A stretch of DNA of 22,922 bases from Smittium mucronatum (lineage: Eukaryota; Kickxellomycota; Harpellomycetes; Harpellales; Legeriomycetaceae): NCBI GenBank assembly GCA_001953115.1, contig LSSL01003443.1, positions 1-22,922 of the forward strand, written 5' to 3'. A program made the position numbers and the translations under genes. The notes beneath the pieces are model-generated. The model had not been told where the DNA came from, did not search any database, and worked only from the letters and a program-made list of their open reading frames with translations. Position 1 is the stretch's first letter. Every line of letters starts with the position of its first letter. Below are positions 1 to 10,438 of the stretch, piece by piece.

Positions 1-1240
1 TCAGTTATAATATTTTTATTTTTATCATACACCGGGACGTCCGAAATGCTCCTGGGAGTGTTCCCAAAGTACGATTTGATGGTTCTCCTGTAGTTTCTGA
101 AGTCATTAGAAATGATTAGTTCATATAGTAATTTCATTTTTATATCGTAGTAAATTTTGCGATCAGATTTTATTGCATTAATTGCGTTCGATTTGGCAAT
201 TACGTAATCGATTTTGTCGATTTTACCAAACCGATAATCTCTAAATTTATTCCTACGATTTTCGGTTGTATAAATCGTTTTTTTGGACAGAGATTTTGAC
301 TAAACCTCGGTAGCAGCAGTGGTGGCTTGAATCCGCTTCGATTCTGTCCATAAAGTATCAATAAGACCTTCAGAAAGCTGATTTAGATTTATATCAGCAT
401 CAATTAATGGGCTAAATCTGTTACTATTGATTAATTGGTCGGCCGCCCTAGAATTCGACTCGCGTTAATTTTGATTTTTTTGGCTGGAATTATGAGTGAA
501 TCTAAATTCAACTCAGCTATAATCGGCATATGGTCAGAAATGTCCAGATTTTTGTTGGCAGTGCACCAGTTTTCTTTTCCGCTGAGCTCGGCGTAAAATA
601 TATGGTCGATCGTGCGACCGATTTTGCCTTTGTTATATCTAGATCCAGGGGAATTCGTTACTTCAGCTTTTTGATGGCTCAAACCAACCCTAGATATAAA
701 ATTACTTGCACTTGGGACGTTCATATTGAAGTCTTCTAATATTATATTTTTTTTAAATTTAAATTTTTCCATTTGAGCTAACCCAAAAATTTCATCTTTT
801 AATTTTGTGCGCCTAATACCAGCGCTAGGTATGTGCACATTCGTTACAAGCATGTCAATAATCTTTCCATTAGAGTATTTACCGCTTATAATCCCAGATA
901 CCCATGTTTGGGAAGCTTTATATTCATTAATTAATAGTCATGATTTTTCCCTAGTAGCCAATAGTAGCCCGGTGCCACCCTTTGCTAAGTCTGATTTAGA
1001 CTCTATACAGGTGTATCCAGGTATTTTGTATCTGTATGTTTTTTTGTTTAAAAAGGATTCCTGGAGCGCCAGAATATCTGGCTTAGCAGAGTTGAGATAA
1101 TACTCAAGATCTTCTCCAGAATTTTTTAAGCCCCTGGCATTAAATTTCATAATTCTGAGCTTATTATTACGCCCATAATTTGGGGCATTGAATTTGCGTC
1201 TTATATAATTTTTTTCATTATTAGATAAATCATTATTCAT
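1..1240 (-). pseudogene. LINE ORF2, APE-type endonuclease domain and linker, interrupted
   Basis: This would be the N-terminal part of the endonuclease/reverse transcriptase polyprotein that nicks target DNA and primes reverse transcription. The first ATG is at 1240. Motifs in order: NARGL, DILALQES, a GGTGLLLATR stretch, NVHIPSAG, the 'GDFN' block here as EDFN, TIDHIFY, and SDHMPI near the domain end. A TGA at 940-938 interrupts the domain, but the same frame continues for more than 150 codons beyond it. A one-base shift near 425 leads into another frame (ADQLINSNRFSPLIDADI), which holds a TAG at 302-300 and then runs open to the window edge as the linker before the RT. The changed Gly in the GDFN block, the TGA, the frameshift and the TAG all show inactivation. 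The RT domain is not in the window. Confidence 0.82.
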
Positions 1241-1369
1241 CAAATTTCAATTTTGATGATTTGCGCCAATGTAATTCGCGGATAGAAACTTTTTATTTTT
1301 TTACCGTTGAATTTTGGCATGCAGAGATTTTTCAATTTTTTTGATTTCATCAGATCGTAAATTTATTTT

Positions 1370-3107
1370 TTAGTGGTCACACGACCAAATCTCGTGACGC
1401 CATTGGCCGTTGCGCTGTTTTAATTTTTTAACTGAAAATTTATCTTCCCTCAAGGAAGAATTATTGGCAATATGGTTTATTACAGTTTGGTTTTTTAGTT
1501 CTTGCACATTGAGTACGAGTAGTTTGTCTACTCTTTTTATTAAAATTCTTCTATTCGCAATGTCATTAGGTTGTAACGATGCATTTAAATCGTAATATTG
1601 ATGTGGTTTAAGCCCAATCATACAATTGGTTTTATGCGATCATAATGATCGTCCACGTCGAGGTCAGATGAATAAGGCATTTCGGTGTCTGTATTATCTT
1701 TCCTATTGAAATCCGCTTCATTCTTTATAGATGGGATCGAATTTCTATCAACTGCAGCCAGTATGTTAGGCGAGTTGAGCATCATGTCGTAATTAATATA
1801 TGTGGATGCATTATTGGGCTTACTTTTGCCCGAAATAAGAATTTTTCGTTAAATAGCTCCTGGATTTGAGATATAACATTTTTCAAGTGTTTAAAATTAA
1901 TCTCTTCAGGCTTATTAATTTTATTTTCAATAATGCAGTATACAGCTTTATTGAATTTAAAAGAGTTGTTTTCTTCTATAGTAATATTATCCATATCAGA
2001 ATCTGTAGATTCCTGCTTGTTTTTTTCTTTATCGATGGAAATTGGAGCATTCTCTTTAAAATCATTGTCCCGAAATTTAATTCCAAAATTATTTTTTTGG
2101 GAAATTTTCGGAACGGTCTTTTTGCCGATCGTCCCTCTTCTGCGCTCAATTACACGATTAACATCTTCCATTGGAGTTTCCAGAGATGCAGAATTAATTT
2201 TGACCTTTTCCAAATCCTCATTGGGGGATTTATTGCCCCTTTTTTTCAGATCGGGGCACTCAAACTTCCAGTGGTCCATCTTCTTACAATAGTTGCAAGA
2301 CTTATTGCAGCCTTTGTAAAAGATGTTCATCATCCCACTTTCTTCATCTAGGAAGCTGGGAAGTACCTTATTTATGTTTTTTTATTTAAAAGAGCCTTCA
2401 TACCAAAATATAGGTATTCGGAAGCCTCTTTTTGCACCATACGCTAATGTCGCAGATTGTACCCAGGGATGAAATTTCTTTATCAATTAGTTTTATCATG
2501 GCGAATATGCCAGCATCCCCAAAGTTGGGGATGTTAATAATAACTATATCCTGTTCCATTCGAACAGTCTGGTATATATCGACTTTCCTATCGGCAAAGA
2601 CCAGTTTTTTTGACATGAAATCACTGGAATCAGAGTCAAAGTCAAAAATAAAGTAAGATAATTTGCTCTATTATCGTTTTTTCTCGTGTTTTTAATATCG
2701 GAGATGGACCTGGAGACATATTAGATTCCAATCCTATGGTTGCTACGAAATTGGCTCCAGGAAAACCCCATTTTTCTATCTGAGCCTCCAATGCAAAACT
2801 TTTTCAGGCAGCTTTGGTCTCCTTCATGGAGCATGTGCTTGACTGAGACCTCTGAATAGAGGCTCATATTTATTAAGCTTTCGCTTAACAGGGTAATTTT
2901 TTTTTGGGGGGTTTCGTATTTTATTTTATTTTTGGTATTATGATTCTTAGATTTATTTTTGGAGTTAGCAGAATATCGGCCCTGAGGCCCAGGGAAGTTT
3001 ACCACTACTTGGTTTTGAAGACCCGTGGTGGACTTACTTGCAGCCTTCCCTTTACCAACCTTCGACCATAATGGCCTGGTATGTTTAGAGGGTCTTGGCT
3101 CCTCCAT
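1370..3107 (-). pseudogene. LINE ORF1 (gag-like, zinc knuckle), broken by frameshifts
   Basis: This would be the RNA-binding ORF1 protein that packages the element's RNA. It starts at an ATG at 3107 (MEEPRPSKHTRPL) with a basic, low-complexity N-terminus. Reading continues only by changing frame, near 2735, 2650, 2390, 1830 and 1625, and it ends at TAA 1370 (WSCDH). The middle part (2616-2398) has an alternating hydrophobic stretch (VRMEQDIVIINIPNFGDAG) that could be an RRM-like fold. A CX2CX4HX4C knuckle (CNYCKKMDHWKFEC) lies near 2300-2260 and is followed by a charged tail. The intact protein would have been about 575 residues. The multiple frame changes show a non-functional copy; introns are an unlikely explanation because the breaks lack clear splice sites and the element is otherwise LINE-like. 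Confidence 0.8.
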
Positions 3108-3345
3108 GGTTGGTAAGCTTAAAATAAAAAATCAAAATGGCTTTAATTGTTTTCTTACTTTTTTTTTGGTTTTAGGATTGAGAATCGGATTTGAGATCTC
3201 AATCGTTTTGTTTTTTTTGATTTATTGCTCTTTTTTCTTATTAGAGCGTTTAGTTATAGGTAATCACTAAGTACAGATATCCTGTACACAATATACAGCT
3301 CTCTGGTACTATCTGTTCAGCTTCCCTGGCTTAGTGTCGATATTA
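3108..3345 (-). other. Probable 5' leader of the LINE
   Basis: This stretch lies directly before ORF1 of the LINE. It is T-rich on the plus strand up to about 3250 and then less AT-rich around 3270-3340, before dropping into poly-T/A sequence near 3370. I see no ORF of its own. LINE 5' leaders usually carry an internal promoter, but no specific motif can be named here and the left limit is a guess from composition. Confidence 0.4.
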
Positions 3346-3431
3346 TAAAAAATAGTAATAGAAATAAACTTTTTTTTTTGATAATGGAATTAAGCAATTT
3401 TATTGGCTAATTCAATTTAAAAAATCTAAAG

Positions 3432-3444
3432 GAGAGAGAGAGAG
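3432..3444. repeat. (GA)n microsatellite
   Basis: A short pure GA run lies between the two LINE relics. It is a simple repeat with no visible function. Confidence 0.8.
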
Positions 3445-3479
3445 CGGATACTTTGTTAATTTATCCTTTGATTTTTTTG

Positions 3480-4420
3480 ACTTTGAGCCTCTTTCATGCC
3501 AAAAGTCTCGCATCCTTAATATCCAATAGGAACCGGAGCCAACTTTATGAATTTTATTTATAGCTCATCAAGCACGTCAGACCGTTTCAGAAAGTTTTAC
3601 TTTCACCGGAAACTACTCTTTTGCTTTATTTTTTTAGTATTTTCGACCCCTCGAACTTTTCATTCAATGTAATTGTGCATTCAAAATGAAGTAATGATTG
3701 GTATATGTTATTTTTCAACCTTTAAATATCATTCAAATGATTGGGGTCCAGCCAAATTGATTACACTACACTTAAATTCATTTAGAATTATTTTCCGTAT
3801 GTTTTACAAAAAATTAATTTTATTTAATTCAAATTGAATTTTGGTCTTTGATTTTTTCCAATAGAATAGCTCCATACGCAAAAAATGGTCCTGGTATATA
3901 GAGGTGAGGCCAGTTACAGATAGTTTTTTGAGCGCCCTTCAAAACATCTTTGATATTGATATTCGCTAGTATTGTTGAAGCAGGAAAGCCTTTTATCAAC
4001 CCGCGCAAATAATCAGTGGGTCTGGGGACATTTCTCCAACCTTAGTAACTATTTTAAATGATATATCAAGTCCCAGATAGCGTTGATTAACTTCCCATCA
4101 TTTCCTAAATATTTAAGTTTGTATATTAGTGTGACTTGTGACATTCTGTCATATGCTTTTCTATATATGCTATAGAATATTTTCTTTTCTTTTTTCTTTT
4201 TTTCTTTTCTCCGAAGCGAAATTTTTTATTTGATGGCCATTTGAACAGCTCGCTTTTCGGCTTTTCTGAATCCAGAATTTTTCTTGACTAAAATAAAATA
4301 GTTTTTATGAAATCACGCCAATTCGGAAGATAAAAGTTGGATAATAGTTTCAAAATGTTTGGAATTAACGGAATTTTTCGATAGAAATTTGGGTAACACA
4401 TATCACTCTTTTTAACTTTT
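3480..4420 (-). pseudogene. Older LINE relic: reverse transcriptase and post-RT region
   Basis: No long ORF exists, but on the minus strand short blocks in changing frames line up in order with a LINE RT. They are: KKSDMCYPNFYRKIPLIPNI (about 4413-4354, the KKGD..YRPIxLIP block), SGFRKAEKRAVQMAIK (about 4280-4230, the GFRK block), RKAYDRMSQ then KLKYLGNDGKLINAIWDLI (motif A region, about 4160-4060), RGLIKGFPASTILANINIKD (motif B, from 4005), FFAYGAILLE (motif C, 3888-3858), NEFKCSVI (about 3770), and a post-RT block with GCETFGMKEA (about 3515-3485). The catalytic FADD of motif C reads FAYG, and the Asp of motif A is gone with a likely small deletion. It lies just upstream of the other LINE on the same strand and is much more decayed, so it is a separate copy. 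Its ends are not defined. Confidence 0.75.
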
Positions 4421-4640
4421 TTATGATTTTAGATAGATAGGCTCTTCATTAGGGTTCAAATAAGGTTAAATTTATAAAAAATATGTACAAGTTGAGGCTT
4501 AACCGTTAAAATTTACAGCACTCGATATACAATATGTGATAACTTAATAATTGAATATCTTATATATCGTTAATCAATAAAAATAGGAATTTTTTTCATA
4601 TATAGGAAGATACCAGTAAGTGAATAACATGAAAGCTAAA

Positions 4641-4676
4641 TATATACATATATATATATGTGTGTGTGTGTGTGTG
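4641..4676. repeat. Compound (TA)n-(TG)n microsatellite
   Basis: A TA-rich alternating run passes directly into nine TG units (4659-4676). It lies about 115 bp beyond the stop codon of the minus-strand secreted-protein gene that ends at 4791, so it is in that gene's 3' flank. It should be length-variable between strains. Confidence 0.9.
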
Positions 4677-4790
4677 CAGAATTCGACACAACCACTATTT
4701 ATAAAGCTATTTACTTTAAAATTTGAGATTCAACAAGAAATAACTATAAAGTAATTCAAGTAATATTTTTCTTTTTAATCCAAAATTTTT

Positions 4791-5600
4791 TTAAAAATGG
4801 TTAAAACCTGAATACTTTTCTAAAATTGATTTGTTTCCTTCATTAATAAGAAAGTATTCTAATAAAGCTGAAATTTTATCCATGGCATCAATCTTTGATT
4901 GTCTGAAATTTAAATTCCCATCTGTAATGTGGCGTTTGTCTCTGGGGGCTTGGTCAGTAATGAGTAAATCGATGTCAGTTTCCAACTTTGTTATAATTTT
5001 TTTGCAACTTGTTAGATATGATTCAAAATCTTTATGCATTAATCTTGATAAAATGTTTTCTTTTTTTTCTAAATCATTAGCAGATGAGATAATATTATCT
5101 TTTATTTCCTCAAAAAGAGATTTAAAATAAATTGGCATCAGTTTGACATCTTTAATAGATCTACCAGCCGATGCGACCTTTCTTATGTTTTTTTGAAATA
5201 AGGTCAAAGTAGTGTTTATTTTATTTATGTTATCCGCAAATATTTTTCCGGTTAAAAATTCTTGGCAGATTTTTATATTAATGTTTTTTAATTCATTTAG
5301 ATATGCTGAATGATTTTCATTTTCTTCATCCTCCTCTGTGACTCCAGAAACCTTATCACTATAAACTTCATCTCTTTTCCTTTTTTTTCTAATAGACGGT
5401 AGATTTCTTGTTTGAAATTTAAGATTTGCGTGTTCTAAATCTTGAGCAATTTGGGTATTTCTTTTAACTTGATTGTTGGCAAAAACAAGATTTGATGAAC
5501 CATATTCCACTATATTGGCGTTCTGATCACCAAAAAGTATATTTTCTGCAATGGCCAATAGAAATGAAAATGAAATTGAAATTGAACTAACTAGCTTCAT
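4791..5600 (-). CDS. Secreted protein, member A of a local paralogous family with Kex2-type site
   Basis: A 269-residue protein of no family I recognise. Residues 1-18 form a signal peptide (MKLVSSISISFSFLLAIA, likely cut before E19). Residues 19-76 form a variable pro-region ending in a basic cluster, RKKRKR, followed by D77; this resembles a Kex2 Lys-Arg processing site, though an NLS-like reading of the cluster is possible. An acidic stretch (TEEDEENE) follows. The rest is predicted mostly helical, with Cys112 and Cys199 the only cysteines and a C-terminal EKYSGFNHF. The other two family genes share the KRD site, the Cys spacing, the AMDK block near residue 240 (as in member B) and the EKYS end. 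The ATG at 5600 is the first in frame, 85 bp downstream of a TATA box. It is a single exon with no neighbour close enough for co-transcription. Function unknown; a secreted effector-like or cell-surface role is only an inference. Confidence 0.8.
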   Translation of the reverse strand: MKLVSSISISFSFLLAIAENILFGDQNANIVEYGSSNLVFANNQVKRNTQIAQDLEHANLKFQTRNLPSIRKKRKRDEVYSDKVSGVTEEDEENENHSAYLNELKNINIKICQEFLTGKIFADNINKINTTLTLFQKNIRKVASAGRSIKDVKLMPIYFKSLFEEIKDNIISSANDLEKKENILSRLMHKDFESYLTSCKKIITKLETDIDLLITDQAPRDKRHITDGNLNFRQSKIDAMDKISALLEYFLINEGNKSILEKYSGFNHF

Positions 5601-5670
5601 TTTTTCTAATTCTTAAAAAAAAAACGATAATAAACTAGATTCAGAATATAGTACAAAATTTAAGAACTTG

Positions 5671-5686
5671 TACCCACCTTTTATAG
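5671..5686 (-). promoter_or_regulatory. Core promoter (TATA box) of secreted gene A
   Basis: On the minus strand this reads CTATAAAAGGTGGGTA, preceded by an A-tract. The TATA begins 85 bp before the ATG. The promoter of member B has the same 16-base block except for the three bases between TATAAAA and GGGTA. Confidence 0.7.
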
Positions 5687-5719
5687 TTTTTTTTTTCTTT
5701 CCATTTTTTTGAAAGAATA

Positions 5720-8700
5720 GCAATGAAAAAATATGTATCTTAATAAATAATCATAAATTTGGTTTTTTTATGACCTAAAATTTTATTAGCAGTTAACATC
5801 TGTAAAAGTATAATAAAATTTATCGTTAATTTACTTTTTATTTTTTAATTGCAAGAGTTAAGTTATATTCTCTTCTCGAATAACATTCCTAAAATGACTT
5901 TTTATTTGAGGGGAGTGGAAACTAGAACAAAAAAATCGATTCTGTATATCAATAATGGATCTACTTAAACTCTATACTCTTCGGATTGTGAGCTTCATCA
6001 AGGATATTAATTTTTTCGTGGGCAGATGTTTGTATCATGAAATTATACACTAGAAAAAGCATCTTTTAGACCAATTAAGAGAAAAGTCTTATTTCCATAT
6101 ACGAATATCTTGTTTTTATCTCCGGAGATTTTTGTAAATTTAACCATTTTTTTAAAATATATATATATTGAAATGTGTAGCTTTCTTTTAGTATTTGTTT
6201 TATTGTGTATACACCTATCCGGCAAATAAATCTTTCCGATAAGATTTTAAACATGTTTAAATATATATATAAATTAAATCTAACAGGATTATCTTGTAAA
6301 AAAAGGAATAGTTTTTCTTGAATTACGAAAAAGGAAAAAAGATTTTTCTCTGGACATCTTTGATTAGCAAAAAAACGTGTTTGGAAATTTAAAAGATTAT
6401 GTGAATATATTATATCTTATAGCATTTTTCAACATCAAAAATGGTTATATTAATAAAGATTAGCGAGTTTTTTGTGAATTTCTTAATTTGAAATTTTTTT
6501 TTTTGTAAAATTGTAAAATTTTTTTTAAAAAAACAACCAGAGCGAAAAGTATATCTCTAATGCTAAGATCAAGGAAAAAAATTGATATAGTGTTCTGAAT
6601 ATGGTTATTTAATTGAATTTTCCATTAAGATACTAAGATCTTATTAACTCACAAATAAGGGATTTTAGAATATTTAAAATCTAATATATGTGATAAAACA
6701 CGGATATATATTGACTAACCTCAATAGATATCTTAAGCATAGAATTTCAAAGACATTGAGTTTAGTAGATTAGGATAAATTTCATTTATTAAACTAGAAT
6801 GAACGGAATATGTACCAATTAATTCCTAAAAATTATTTCGAACAGCCTATTTTTTATTCTTACAGCATTATCCGATTGTGCCATCAATAATTTCATAGAA
6901 ATTTTATGATTATTTTATTATTGTAGTCTAATTATATTTTTTTAGGGATTATAAGCTAGTAAATCACATTTTATATTATCTTTGTTATCTAATTCTAACA
7001 TATCAGGGATATTTACTATAAAATACAAAAAAAAAAATCGCTTATAGAAGCATCATAATCTATTTTTTTTATTTTTTTATAATCAATTCAAAAATTAATT
7101 TTATATTCAATGGTAAAATCGCGAATTTTTTTATGCTTATAGAAGTTTGATACTAAACTTAAAATATATTGATCGTGATTTAAATTAACAGGTTATAAAT
7201 AGTGCAAAAATTAATCAGGTTTTTTTAAAAAATATTTATGTTTAATAGAATCAATAAAAAAATATTTCGATGCATATATTCTTTAAAAGTATAAGAAATT
7301 GCTTTTTCAAAACTTTGGATATTGATTTCTAGAAATAAATTTAGCTACGGTGAATTAGGGATTTTTGAATATGCATAATTAGGTTAAGCTTCTACTGTTT
7401 TAGAAAAATTATCCAGGATCTACATCAATACACATAAACCTTTTTAATAAAAGGCTACATTAGAGAATACAAGAGGGATGACTGAATACATGCCAAAATT
7501 TTCATTTAAGAGACAATCTACATAGTTTTTGTACAATAAAAATTCGATATTGAAAAATTTAAAAAAAAAAAAAAGCATTTTTTTCAGAAATTATTTATTT
7601 TACAGGATGGGGTTTTTTTTAATTCCAAGATTTAATAGTTTTAAAAGTTAAGTGAAATGTCATATAGGTCATTAGTCTTGACACCTGAAATTCTAAATTG
7701 ATAAATATTGCGATAGTTTCTTTCATTTTCTTTTTTTTCTGAGATTATAAATTAGGTTGGAAATTTTATTGAAAGTGATTTTACTCGATGAAATGAATAT
7801 TGATAGAAACATTACTTATGCGAGAGAAATTGGGTGAAATGGAATTGAAAAAATTGTAAGCAAAGCGTTCTAAAAGGTTTCGATTGGGCTACATGGGGTT
7901 AGATGAAAGGATAATTTGAGATAGATATCCAAAGAAATATTCCATATCGAATTTAATGCATACATTATGAATCCCAAAATACCAATATCGAATAGAAATA
8001 TGTCAATTATCTTGGTTTGAATCCAATTTACATGTTTTACTCATTTGGAATGCATCACACACGATCTAAAATTATATTTATAAATATATGTACAAGTAAC
8101 TTCCTAAATTCTTGAAACTAACTGCGGATAAGATTAATAAGTGATAAAGAATTTTTTGAGAATATTTACATATTATTTAAGCCGAAAATGGTTTAAAACG
8201 GTAATTAAATTAAATTTTATACTCATCTTCGCAAGAAAATGATATATAACCGAAAAAAAAAAATATAGATTATACCCTTTTTAATTGGCTCGTATGATTA
8301 TGGAAAAGAGTAATTTTTCCAGGATAAAAAAATTTTCCAATCCCTTTTTTTTTCAATACGCAAATTAATAATCAAGTGATGGATTACTTATTCAAATATC
8401 AATAGCTTTTTTAATTTCAACAGAATTTATTATTTTCTTTCATCAGATATTATTAGCCGAGCATTATTTATTCACATATGTGTGTATAAAAAGATGAATT
8501 CCCTTCATAATCAAATTTAACACCACCATGATTACCATCTTTTTTACCAACTCGAACGATTAGAAAAGTGCATTAGGAGTTTCTTTTTTTTGATAAGACA
8601 CGATAGATATTTTGATCCAGATGATCAAATAAAAAAATATTCTTTTTTTTTTATTTAAGTTGAGCCTTTTGAAAACCGCAGATGAGAATTTAAGAACTAT

Positions 8701-9180
8701 AAAAGTATGTATAATAATATAAACGGAAAATATTTATTATTGTCTGGGGCTTCATTTAAAATATATAAATATTGATATGATTTGCATAGTTTAAAAAAAT
8801 TGTTTTCTTTATTTTCCATTCTGTTATCAAATTATCATTTTCTCGGCAAAAAATTTATGTAAATATTCCTGAACTCAATTTTTCTTACAATAAATTTTAG
8901 GGATTGGTCTCAAAACGTTATTGCCTATCTTGTATATCTAAACCTTTGGTGAATTATAGACTTTGAAACTAAAAAAATAACTATGTACAAAGTAATTTGG
9001 CTAAAATAATTAAAAAATATGAGTAATCGTTATATTTTTTATAAAATCTATGCCAAATTTACCAAATGTACGTTTGTGTTTAAATTTATATTAAAAGGCT
9101 GGTGGTATAAATTTTTTTATGGACATGGATAAAATGTAAAAAAAAAATTTCTTTTTAGTAAAAAGTTAAATAGATATTTT
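5720..9180. other. Long AT-rich intergenic region
   Basis: About 3.4 kb of very AT-rich DNA with many homopolymer runs of A or T. No long ORF, tRNA or convincing element was found. The only small reading frames that caught the eye are two overlapping minus-strand ones at 5961-6147 (see findings), and an isolated TATA-like sequence near 8485 is followed by an 11-codon ORF at about 8529. Confidence 0.6.
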
Positions 9181-9850
9181 TTATTTGCTAGACCTATTAT
9201 TCTGAATTTGAATACCAAAAACTCCTTCATTTTTTAGCATATTGTCTAATTTGAATTTCTATTACGAAATATTCTATAACTTGGTATTAGTTTCTTGTGA
9301 GTGAAATAACCAGTCATGGTTAGGGGCTTATTTGCTACACCTTTTGAAGTACATTATACTAAAATTTTAATCATCTTTTTACTATTTTTTTGGGATAGTG
9401 GGTACAGAACACAGCAATTTCGATATCAGTGATTCCAGAGTAGAAAATTCTCAAAATATGAGTACCCGAACCGTTTAGAACGGTCTGTTAAATTTTCTAT
9501 GGACGTGTCTAAAAATAGATATTCAGGCTGATTATAGCTTCTAACAGCTATTTTTAGGAAAACCAAGTCGACCATACTCACTTTTGAGTAGAAGTCTATT
9601 TTTACTAATCATGTTAGAAGTAGAATTTGACTAGGATCTCAATAGCTTCAATAATTTTTTTTCGTTGAAAAAGAGCTTAATTTTTGAATGCGTGTAACAT
9701 CACCCATACACACACTTGAGGCAATTTCAGGTAGGGATATTTCAGCTGTTATATTTGTCCCTTTTCCTGTGGGTATGCAGCCAGTAGCCAGAGAGATGAG
9801 ACTTATTATAGATATGATAATAAAATTTTCTATAAGTATTTTTATTTTTT
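9180..9850 (-). pseudogene. Possible dead member D of the secreted family
   Basis: No ATG ORF is present. On the minus strand, from about 9857, a frame reads KKIKILIENFIIISIISLIS, a signal-peptide-like stretch that matches the KKMKFLSSVSVLF context of member B with ATA in place of the start ATG (9845-9843). It continues to a Cys (9710-9708) and stops near 9652. In changed frames there follow a 58-codon open stretch (VSMVDLVFLKIAV... near 9575, ending in FGYSYFENFLLW), then KKIVKR and LVxYFKRCSK-like pieces near 9360-9335, and IEYFVIEIQI near 9265. These resemble, in order, blocks of members A and C (VSMMVTIMNFF, YLKNGC, LEYFLIN). The resemblance is weak, open stretches of this size arise by chance in such DNA, and no family promoter is seen upstream. 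Confidence 0.3.
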
Positions 9851-9859
9851 TATATGTTT

Positions 9860-10430
9860 TAAGTAAAATTTGAAATGATAAATTTTACAATGAAATTCAG
9901 CGATAAAAAAAGGAGCCCTGTTTGATGTAAAAATGGTATAAATTTTAAAAAAAATTCCCACAATTTCATCTCCATATGATCGCTTCATTTTGGCTCAAAA
10001 GCTAATGACATCTTTAATCGCTTAATAAGAGAATAAAGATTGGCAGAAATATAAGCTACAGATGCGTTGTCTAAGGATTATTTTAAATATCTTAGAGTTA
10101 AAATATCTTTAATTTTTATTCTGTAACTTTTAGTTGCTATCATTCAAAAACCGTCATGTTACTGGAATGAAAAAAAAAATTTCAATACAAAAAATGACTA
10201 GGATTTAATTTTTTTTAAATAAGAAATGGTTTTTACAAAAACGTTATTAGACATGGTGAATCTTCTAGCTCCATTTGCCAAAACCAGATATACTTTTTTT
10301 TTGCACAAAAATATTCTTTATTTTAAATACATTTTACTTTTTAAATAGTTGTTAAATAAGTTTCCCTTCTTTAAAAACTGTTGGTAAATTATAGATAAAT
10401 TAAAATTAAGTGGATAACTCGTTTTTAACG
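9860..10430. other. AT-rich intergenic region
   Basis: This lies between the possible relic and the 3' end of secreted gene B. It has poly-A/T runs and no ORF worth reporting; short frames at 10318-10626 are shadows of gene B and its 3' flank. Confidence 0.5.
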
Positions 10431-10438
10431 TATTAACC

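Larger units (their letters stand above)
1..3345 (-). mobile_element. Degraded non-LTR (LINE) retrotransposon, 3' part beyond window edge
   Basis: Read on the minus strand, this stretch has the order of a two-ORF LINE: a leader (about 3345-3108), a gag-like ORF1 with a CCHC zinc knuckle (3107-1370), and an ORF2 that opens with an APE-type endonuclease (1240-about 470) and runs on toward an RT domain that lies outside the window. Both ORFs carry frameshifts or stops, so this copy is dead, but long stretches still read through and it is far younger than the RT relic beside it. The 3' end, poly-A tail and target-site duplication are not visible. The 5' boundary is placed near 3345 only because base composition changes there. 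The endonuclease plus zinc-knuckle arrangement fits Tad1/I/Jockey-type LINEs; the exact clade cannot be set without the RT. Confidence 0.85.

Noticed and set aside
530..739. Plus-strand ORFs across the LINE (530-739, 807-1100, 1866-2351, 1933-2292 and similar)
   Set aside because: They lie antisense to the recognisable endonuclease and zinc-knuckle frames and have no recognisable motif; they are shadows.
9688..9873. 61-codon plus-strand ORF
   Set aside because: It has no recognisable feature in this frame; the opposite strand looks more like a decayed secreted-family gene.
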